Of a stretch of 42,821 nt of DNA, positions 36,579 through 42,821 are shown piece after piece (positions within the stretch are counted from its first letter, which is position 1; each line of letters begins with the position of its first letter). Below the pieces are notes generated by a model. The model was not told where the DNA came from, searched no databases, and saw nothing but the letters and a program-made list of their open reading frames with translations. The position numbers and the translations under genes are program-made. The stretch comes from Lachnospiraceae bacterium (GTDB lineage Bacteria > Bacillota > Clostridia > Lachnospirales > Lachnospiraceae): positions 1 through 42,821 of the forward strand of contig JAILRI010000151.1 in assembly GCA_024698555.1 (NCBI GenBank), read 5' to 3'.

Positions 36579-37289
36579 ATGGAAAGGATACTGTATTACG
36601 TAATTTGTGCATTGGCGTGTTACTTAGTCGGCACTGTAAACCCGTCATATCTGATCGCAAAAATGAAGGGCTTTGATATACGCAAATCGGGGTCAGGCAA
36701 TGCGGGAGGATCTAACGCCGTGATCACCATGGGCGGCAGGATAGGAGTGATGTGTACCATACTAGATATACTGAAGGCGTTTTTTGTAGTAACGGCTTCG
36801 GTCAGGCTTCTTCCGGAATTGCCATATATCAGGTCGATAGCTTCGGTGGCAGTCATGCTGGGACACATGTTCCCCTTCTATATGGGATTTAAAGGCGGTA
36901 AGGGACTGGCCTGCCTGGGCGGTTCGATCCTCGCCTTTGACGCGCTCCTGTTTGTGTTTATGGTACTTGCGGCTTTAGCTCTGGCGTTTATCACCGACTA
37001 TATAGTATTCGTTCCGCTTACGGCATCGGTAGCGTTTCCCATCGCGTATGGATGCATGTCGGGAGACTGGGTGGGAGCAGCTATACTGATCATCGCCACT
37101 GTGGCCATATATTACAGACACCTTGAAAATATAAGAAGGATCAAAAACGGTACCGAGGCACACTTAAGTTTTATGTGGAACAAGGATAAGGAAATGGAAA
37201 GGATCAAGGGTGCGATAGCTACCAAGGGCAACACAAAAGGTGAAGAGGCTGAGAAGCTCTCAGACCCCGAAAAGTTAAATCTGAAATAA
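36579..37289 (+). CDS. plsY: Glycerol-3-phosphate acyltransferase PlsY
   Basis: YLVGTVNPSYLIAKMKGFDIRKSGSGNAGGSNAVITMG; LGHMFPFYMGFKGGKGLA; YYRHLENIRRIKNGTE. Confidence 0.92.
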   Translation: MERILYYVICALACYLVGTVNPSYLIAKMKGFDIRKSGSGNAGGSNAVITMGGRIGVMCTILDILKAFFVVTASVRLLPELPYIRSIASVAVMLGHMFPFYMGFKGGKGLACLGGSILAFDALLFVFMVLAALALAFITDYIVFVPLTASVAFPIAYGCMSGDWVGAAILIIATVAIYYRHLENIRRIKNGTEAHLSFMWNKDKEMERIKGAIATKGNTKGEEAEKLSDPEKLNLK

Positions 37290-37507
37290 AATGTGCCAAT
37301 GATGTTTTAAAAGTTTTAAATGTATATATTACATATAATATAAAGAATATAGAAACAATTTTAAACAACTCAAATTGAACTTATTGTGTGTTGAACTTTG
37401 AATAATCAGAATATTCTTGATAGTCTACTGATGTAGAATAGTTTTCGCGCCCGGTAGTGTTTTTTGTTACGAATGTAGCGACTACAGTTGTAGAAAGAAC
37501 GTGAAAT

Positions 37508-37693
37508 ATGGAAAAAACAACCAATTGCGAAGATTGCATGTACTATGAGTATGATGAGGAATATGAGGAATTTTACTGCTCACAGTCATGCCTTGATGAG
37601 GATGATCTGGCCAGGATGAGCTGCGATCCCCATCCATCCTGTCCGTTTTACAGGGTTGGAAATGAGTACACAATTGTAAGGAAACAGATTTGA
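37508..37693 (+). CDS. Small Cys-rich protein, DUF6472-like
   Basis: MEKTTNCEDCMYYEYDEEYEEFYCSQSCLDEDDLARM...CPFYRVGNEYTIVRKQI. Confidence 0.72.
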   Translation: MEKTTNCEDCMYYEYDEEYEEFYCSQSCLDEDDLARMSCDPHPSCPFYRVGNEYTIVRKQI

Positions 37694-37900
37694 GACTGGA
37701 TGCTTTTGCCGTTTTTGATCTGAAAAGGGAAATGTACTTAATGATATCTAATATCCTATGGTTTTTGCTTTTTGTGAATTTTTATCTTATCTGATGTAAT
37801 TTTATTATATCTGGTTTTAGTCAGGTAATGCTAATTTATTTTTGGATGTTCATTGGGGAAATTATAATTAAATTTAATTTTAACAGGGGGATTTGTTTTT

Positions 37901-39391
37901 ATGAGTGATTTTTCAGGCAGGTTGAAAAAGGTTCACCTCGCGCCCGCAGACTGTGCTGTGGATATGGGTGACGGCAGTGAAAGAGGACTGTACGTAGATC
38001 AGGAATATATTCTGAATAAGCTACACAGACCACACAGGGCGATCAGTATCATGTACTGCTATTATCCTCTCGATGAGGCTTGGCCGAAGCGCGCTCAGGA
38101 AGCATATGCCGACAGGGATGTGAAATTTGCCTGGGATTATCCGTATGACAACTATTTCCCGTATATGGGCGGCATAGGCGGCAGCACCGATGGCGAGCCC
38201 TTTAACTGCATGAAGGATATAAGGAGCCACGGACAGGAAGTTATACTGACGCTGACTGTTGATCCTAAGGTCAGTGATGAGCATATCATCGGGATCGCAA
38301 AGGATCTTCGACCTTACGGACGTATGATGCTCAGGATGAATCATGAATGTACCGGCAGCTGGTTTTCATTTAACAAGAGAGCTTCTTATCAGCAGATCGC
38401 TGATTTCTTTGTACGCTTCTCGAAGATCATGAAGGAATATGCGCCCAATGTCCGCATGATTCTCTGTGCCGGTTCCGTCATGGATAAAAATAGACCCAAG
38501 CTTGAAAAGGAAGAGGAATTCATGGAGGCCGGGAGGGCAACCGATATATGGTCCATGGACAGGTATATCGGCCTTAACTGGGGCTGGCCTTATGAAGTTG
38601 CTGAAAAGACCAACGGCCAGCATAAGCTTGAGGATACTGCATTAAATTATGAGATGAGCAAGCTGACCTATAAGAGATATTGCGAACTCTACGGAATTAA
38701 AAAGCCTTTCGTGATGAGCGAGCTTAACGCCGACGGTGATGTGACGGGACCTTTTAAGCAGGCGGATATCATCAGGGATTTTTACATGATGTTTAAAAAC
38801 GATCCCGAAAAATGGGCAAGTGCCATAACACTGTACCAGTTCAGGGATGACGGAAGACTCGGCCTGGAATTTACAAACCCTTCCGATAAGCAGACCGGTA
38901 TAGAGTGGCCGCTCATGGATACGTACCGTGAGATCATCCACGATCCCTTCTTTATGCCTAAGATGGAAGAAGGCGATGAGATAGCTGTTTCGAATGATAC
39001 GCAGGATGGTAAAAAGTCATTCAGTATAGAACCGGTAAAGCTTCGCTGGGGAAGCCTGGAAGATTCCGACGGCGTCTCAATGGAACTTGACATGGAGAAA
39101 AACCCTGTGTTTGCCGAAGCCAATTTTCCTGAAGAACTGGCAGACGCGAACCTGATGCTTGAGATCAACGGACACTGGTTCCACAAGGCTAAGGGAGCCA
39201 GGTTTGTGGACTTTATGCCTGCATTTTACATAAACCGGCTGACCGGTCCCTGCAAGGTGAGCTTGAATATATTCGCGCCTCCCGCTGACGGGGTGAATGA
39301 TCCTTCGCAGGGTGATGACTGGGCGGAAAACTATTATTACGAGCTGAAGGCTCTGCCGGATATCAGGCTCAGATTTGAGCCGGTGTGCTGA
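37901..39391 (+). CDS. Glycoside hydrolase, GH26-like / clan GH-A TIM barrel with C-terminal accessory domain
   Basis: MMLRMNHECTGSWFSFNKRASYQQIADFFVRFSKIMKEYAPNV (acid/base-like NHE) and KKPFVMSELNADGD (nucleophile-like Glu). Confidence 0.65.
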   Translation: MSDFSGRLKKVHLAPADCAVDMGDGSERGLYVDQEYILNKLHRPHRAISIMYCYYPLDEAWPKRAQEAYADRDVKFAWDYPYDNYFPYMGGIGGSTDGEPFNCMKDIRSHGQEVILTLTVDPKVSDEHIIGIAKDLRPYGRMMLRMNHECTGSWFSFNKRASYQQIADFFVRFSKIMKEYAPNVRMILCAGSVMDKNRPKLEKEEEFMEAGRATDIWSMDRYIGLNWGWPYEVAEKTNGQHKLEDTALNYEMSKLTYKRYCELYGIKKPFVMSELNADGDVTGPFKQADIIRDFYMMFKNDPEKWASAITLYQFRDDGRLGLEFTNPSDKQTGIEWPLMDTYREIIHDPFFMPKMEEGDEIAVSNDTQDGKKSFSIEPVKLRWGSLEDSDGVSMELDMEKNPVFAEANFPEELADANLMLEINGHWFHKAKGARFVDFMPAFYINRLTGPCKVSLNIFAPPADGVNDPSQGDDWAENYYYELKALPDIRLRFEPVC

Positions 39392-39414
39392 CCGCAATCG
39401 AGATTTTTAAATAT

Positions 39415-39447
39415 GGGGCTGTCGTGCTGAGAAAGTGCGTCGGCCCC
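39415..39447 (+). terminator. Terminator-like hairpin downstream of the GH26-like gene
   Basis: GGGGC..GCCCC closing stem, interior pairs rely on G-U wobbles when read as + strand RNA; followed by tattgtat. Confidence 0.45.
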
Positions 39448-39470
39448 TATTGTATACAATTTATCCGGAA

Positions 39471-39735
39471 AGTGACTGCATTTGAGATTTTTCGATTTGC
39501 AGTCATCAGAAACAAGGCGGTCGAGTGACTGCATTTGAGTTTTTTCGATTTGCAGTCATCGGAAACAAGGCGGTCGAGTGACTGCATTTGAGTTTTTTCG
39601 ATTTGCAGTCATCAGAAACAAGGCGGACGAGTGACTGCATTTGAGATTTTTTGATATGCAGTCATCGGAAACAAGGCGGACGAGTGACTGCATTTGAGAT
39701 TTTTCGATTTGCAGTCATCGGAAACAAGGCGGACG
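39471..39735 (+). repeat. Five tandem 53-bp units, each containing an inverted repeat
   Basis: Units start 39471, 39524, 39577, 39630, 39683: agTGACTGCAtttgag(a/t)tttttcgattTGCAGTCAtc(a/g)gaaacaaggcgg(t/a)cg. Confidence 0.95.
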
Positions 39736-40017
39736 AATAATGACCACCGCACTTTCTGCCGGGGTCACCTCATACCGGATCATTTTCTTTCAACTTCCCA
39801 AAATACTAATAGTAATCAGGAAATTTCATAGTTTAGAGCTGTATTCAATCATGCGAATATGAATTTCCTGCGTTCACACGGTTTTAGTTCGCTAAATATC
39901 TTAATAATAAAAGATTCTGACAGCTATTCCGGAAACACATATTATTATACCGGAGATGTCTCTACCGAGCCTACTGAAAACGGTGTTTACCGTTCTTCGG
40001 ATAATTAATCTCCAACC

Positions 40018-40046
40018 TTGAATTTCTAAATATTTGGTGGTATAAT
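40018..40046 (+). promoter_or_regulatory. Sigma-70/SigA-type promoter
   Basis: TTGAAT-17 nt-TATAAT. Confidence 0.65.
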
Positions 40047-40083
40047 CTGAGTATTAAGTAACTTTTCAGGCCACCGCCTTGCG

Positions 40084-40109
40084 ACAGGAACCGGTCAGCC
40101 GGTTCCTGT
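40084..40109 (+). other. Perfect 11-bp stem, TCAG tetraloop hairpin
   Basis: ACAGGAACCGG-tcag-CCGGTTCCTGT. Confidence 0.8.
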
Positions 40110-40148
40110 TGTTTACTACGGGAAGTCAGCAAGCCGGCTTAAAACGTC

Positions 40149-40199
40149 CGGGCAAGCATTCGGAGCATTAGTCCAGTTATTTCGCGAACGATGTACAAG
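40149..40199. repeat. Solo arm of the 22517-22680 element, inverted orientation
   Basis: cgggcaagcattcggagcattagtccagttatttcgcgaacgatgtacaag matches the reverse complement of 22517-22567 at 48 of 51 positions by eye. Confidence 0.9.
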
Positions 40200-40300
40200 A
40201 TTGCGACCGGAGGGGACGGCAATAGAGAAAACATAAGATCTCGAACGGGCGGGAGGCGCTGAAGAGTCGCGGACATAATTACATACGGAGGTAGAAGTCT

Positions 40301-41680
40301 ATGAAGAATTGGGTAAGAAAGCTGCTGGTATTTGCTCTCATGCTGAGCGTGTGCTTTTCGCTGCCCGGAGTAAGGGCACAGGCAGCCACCAGGGAATCGG
40401 TAGAGAAGAAGGCTGATAAGGTTGACACCAAGATAGCAAAGCTCACTGCCAAACTTGAAAAGGCGACCGGCTCGGACAAGAAGAACATTGAAAAGGAACT
40501 GAAGGCGCTCAAGAAGGAATCCGATGCCTATCAGAAGGCTTTGAACGCTACATTTAAGGACGCCGAAGGTGAGATCAAGCTCGAGATCGCCAAGGGCAAG
40601 AAGAGCGCTCAGACTCCTGCCCTGACCGAGAAGAAGTATAACAAGATCATCTGGAAGTCAAGCGATACTTCGATCGCGACTGTTTCAAAGAAGGGCGTCA
40701 TCAAGGGCGTCAGTCTCGGAGAGGCTGTTATTACCGCTACCGCGAGTGTCAGCGGGGCACAGTATGTGATCAAGGTGAACGTTTATTCCAATGTGAGGAA
40801 TGTGGAATCGCTGGTATTTGAGGAAGAAGAGTATACTCTGAAAACCAACGATTACAAGGATACATTCTTCATTGCCAAGGCAGTAGTCACTCCCGCGGAT
40901 GCCAATGAGAAGATAAAGGTGGAGGTTGAGGACGAGACTGTTGCCAAGTACTCGGCGAAGAATAACCCCGGAACCGGACAGTTCGCGTTTAAGCTGAAGA
41001 AGGCCGGCAAGACCGAGGTGACCTTTACCGGCGCGAACGGAGAGCTTGCCTCATTAACACTGAACGTAACCTCTGAAAAGAACATCAAAAAGATCAAGCT
41101 GGACAAGAAGATTAAGCTGAACACGGTTACCGGCAAGTTCGATATAGGCTTTACCGTTAAGCCTGCCGATTATACCGAGGAACCCGAATGGATCTATAAT
41201 GAGGAAATCCTGAAACTCGTTGATTGCAAGGTTAACGATGATGGCAATGGAATCGCGACCTTCGAGATCGTTGATGCCCACGATACAGAAGTGACTGTAA
41301 AGACATTAAGCGGCTTAAAGAGCACCTGCCAGATCGTATTCAGCAAAAAGGATATTCCGATCACTGACATCGCATTTACACAGGCCAGCTTCGCGGCCGC
41401 GGGCGACAGCTTCCAGCTTACCTATACTCAGACTCCTTTCGAGAGCAAAGAGCCGCTTACCTGGAAGATCGACGGTGTGGTTATGAAGTCAGTGGAGAAT
41501 TTTGAACTGATGGATGAATGGTACGAAGAGGATCCCGATCTGGGCGCGCCTGCGGATGCCACCGCCCATATCGCTTACTTCGAGATCGAAAGTATCGAAG
41601 CGGCAAAGAGCAAGGGCTCTGTCATCGTTACCGTAGAGACCAAATCGGGCGCTACCGCATCCTGTACGGTGGTGTTCTGA
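40301..41680 (+). CDS. Secreted bacterial Ig-like (Big_2) domain protein
   Basis: Signal peptide MKNWVRKLLVFALMLSVCFSLPGVRAQA; coiled-coil; IIWKSSDTSIATVSKKGVIKGVSLGEAVITATASVSGAQYVIKVNV. Confidence 0.9.
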   Translation: MKNWVRKLLVFALMLSVCFSLPGVRAQAATRESVEKKADKVDTKIAKLTAKLEKATGSDKKNIEKELKALKKESDAYQKALNATFKDAEGEIKLEIAKGKKSAQTPALTEKKYNKIIWKSSDTSIATVSKKGVIKGVSLGEAVITATASVSGAQYVIKVNVYSNVRNVESLVFEEEEYTLKTNDYKDTFFIAKAVVTPADANEKIKVEVEDETVAKYSAKNNPGTGQFAFKLKKAGKTEVTFTGANGELASLTLNVTSEKNIKKIKLDKKIKLNTVTGKFDIGFTVKPADYTEEPEWIYNEEILKLVDCKVNDDGNGIATFEIVDAHDTEVTVKTLSGLKSTCQIVFSKKDIPITDIAFTQASFAAAGDSFQLTYTQTPFESKEPLTWKIDGVVMKSVENFELMDEWYEEDPDLGAPADATAHIAYFEIESIEAAKSKGSVIVTVETKSGATASCTVVF

Positions 41681-41840
41681 TTATTCCATTCAAAATGTCT
41701 TTTCTGCTGATGATGTAGAAACTGAAATGAGAAAGATGTACAGCTTATGAACCGGAAAATAAAATATTCTGCGAGTTCCAGAGAAGACTTGAAATCAATA
41801 TTTGATTGAAACGAAAGAAGAATTATAAAAGTATAAAAAA

Positions 41841-41871
41841 AGTTCGCCGCACCGGGATAGTGCGGCGAACT
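41841..41871. terminator. Bidirectional terminator between convergent genes
   Basis: aaaaaaAGTTCGCCGCAC-cgggata-GTGCGGCGAACTcttt. Confidence 0.88.
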
Positions 41872-41886
41872 CTTTCGTCCTGAGTA

Positions 41887-42405
41887 TCAGTTCCGGAGCT
41901 TGCCCAGCACCTCGTTTATCGCCTGGCGGTCGATCTTGCCGTCGGCAATGGTCTGGTCGAGCCAGAGCTCGAGGTTCTTGACCGAGACCGCCACGGCATC
42001 GAGCTGGTTCTTGATCTTGGCAAAATGAGCATACTCATCCTCGGTGATCTCGCCGTCCACAGTGATATCCACGAGATTCATCTTCTCATGGTCGAAAGCG
42101 TTCAGCGAGCTTAATATCTCCAGAACGATCTGCGAGAGATCCTTGAGCTCCAGCCTGTCCACGTGGGACTGGCCGATAGGACATTCGTGCGTGCAGTAAT
42201 AATTGCACAGAAGCGGATTTTTGTAGCAGTCGGCCATAGCGATGATCTCGTCGGGGTGGGGGAGCGACTTGCCGCTCTCGATCTTCTCGATGCGGTCGGC
42301 AGACACATACTCCATCAGCTCGCCTGCTTTTTCACGTGTATATTCCAGCGCCTCGCGGCTGGTCTGGTAGATATTCTTATTTTCTCTGATCGATTTCTTT
42401 CCCAT
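41887..42405 (-). CDS. Xre-family HTH regulator with Cys-rich motif
   Basis: NIYQTSREALEYTREKAGELMEYVSADRIEKIESGKSLPHPDEIIAMADCYKNPLLCNYYCTHECPIGQSHV; aaaggat RBS on minus strand. Confidence 0.85.
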   Translation of the reverse strand: MGKKSIRENKNIYQTSREALEYTREKAGELMEYVSADRIEKIESGKSLPHPDEIIAMADCYKNPLLCNYYCTHECPIGQSHVDRLELKDLSQIVLEILSSLNAFDHEKMNLVDITVDGEITEDEYAHFAKIKNQLDAVAVSVKNLELWLDQTIADGKIDRQAINEVLGKLRN

Positions 42406-42458
42406 GGGGTGATCCTTTCTTTTGATGTTTTATCTAAAAATATACCGGAAAAAACTTG

Positions 42459-42476
42459 ATATTTTTATAAAAATAT
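42459..42476. promoter_or_regulatory. Perfect 18-bp palindrome upstream of the Xre gene
   Basis: ATATTTTTATAAAAATAT. Confidence 0.55.
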
Positions 42477-42577
42477 ATTAAAATATCACACATGAAATTT
42501 TTAAAGACCCTTTTAACGATTATAGCACCAACGTGAAATGCTGACAAGGTGAAATTTGGGGCCTTTATAAGTTTTAT

Positions 42578-42595
42578 AAGCATATTAATATGCTT
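42578..42595. promoter_or_regulatory. Perfect 18-bp palindrome in divergent intergenic region
   Basis: AAGCATATTAATATGCTT. Confidence 0.55.
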
Positions 42596-42760
42596 TTACT
42601 GCAAACGGTCTGCGCGTTATGTGACGCGTCTGACTAAGGCTGGGAACTGTTACAAATAACTCAACAATACACGGATTGACAGTGCCGGGTTATTTTGTGC
42701 CGGTTCCGGGAGAAAACAAAAAAGGAGGAAGCAGAACAGGAAGTTTCTGCGAAAGTGCAC

Positions 42761-42821
42761 ATGAAATATTTTAAGAAGCTGACGGCTCTTCTGGTTGCGC
42801 TCGCCCTCATCCTTACCGGTA
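42761..42821 (+). CDS. Start of a secreted protein, truncated by window end
   Basis: aaaaaaggaggaa upstream; MKYFKKLTALLVALALILTG signal peptide. Confidence 0.75.
   Translation, partial: MKYFKKLTALLVALALILTG

Noticed and set aside
39471-39735. CRISPR array
   Set aside because: Direct tandem repetition of a whole 53-bp unit; no variable spacers and no cas genes.

Overview
The window is 42.8 kb of a Firmicutes chromosome, probably Lachnospiraceae-like (taxonomic inference from gene content and codon style only). Almost all genes lie on the + strand. Most of it is housekeeping: cysteine desulfurase C-terminus, PHP phosphatase, RqcH/NFACT, GH31, rhomboid-like protein, two ABC-2 permeases, ytfI/ytfJ-like pair, rpmB, Asp23/Gls24, DAK2 (YloV-like), cardiolipin synthase, ruvAB, NfnA/NfnB-like pair, shikimate kinase, GH130, 2-hydroxyacid dehydrogenase, YesL-like, EAL protein, GH13, TetR, VanZ-like, PlsY, a GH26-like protein, secreted Ig-like/DUF6273-type proteins and a minus-strand Xre regulator. 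No tRNA, rRNA, CRISPR array or intact transposase was recognised. The least explained signals are: (1) a dispersed inverted-repeat element at 22517-22680 with a diverged solo arm at 40149-40199; (2) five tandem 53-bp units at 39471-39735, each holding a hairpin whose arms do not vary; (3) four 41-bp tandem units at 29615-29778 that begin inside the EAL gene and run over its stop codon; (4) an EVE-McrB-type AAA+ protein with no adjacent McrC; (5) three consecutive hairpins separating the NfnA/NfnB genes; (6) a long divergent intergenic region (42406-42760) with two perfect 18-bp palindromes. All repeat coordinates were read by eye; family names come from recognised motifs, with no database search.
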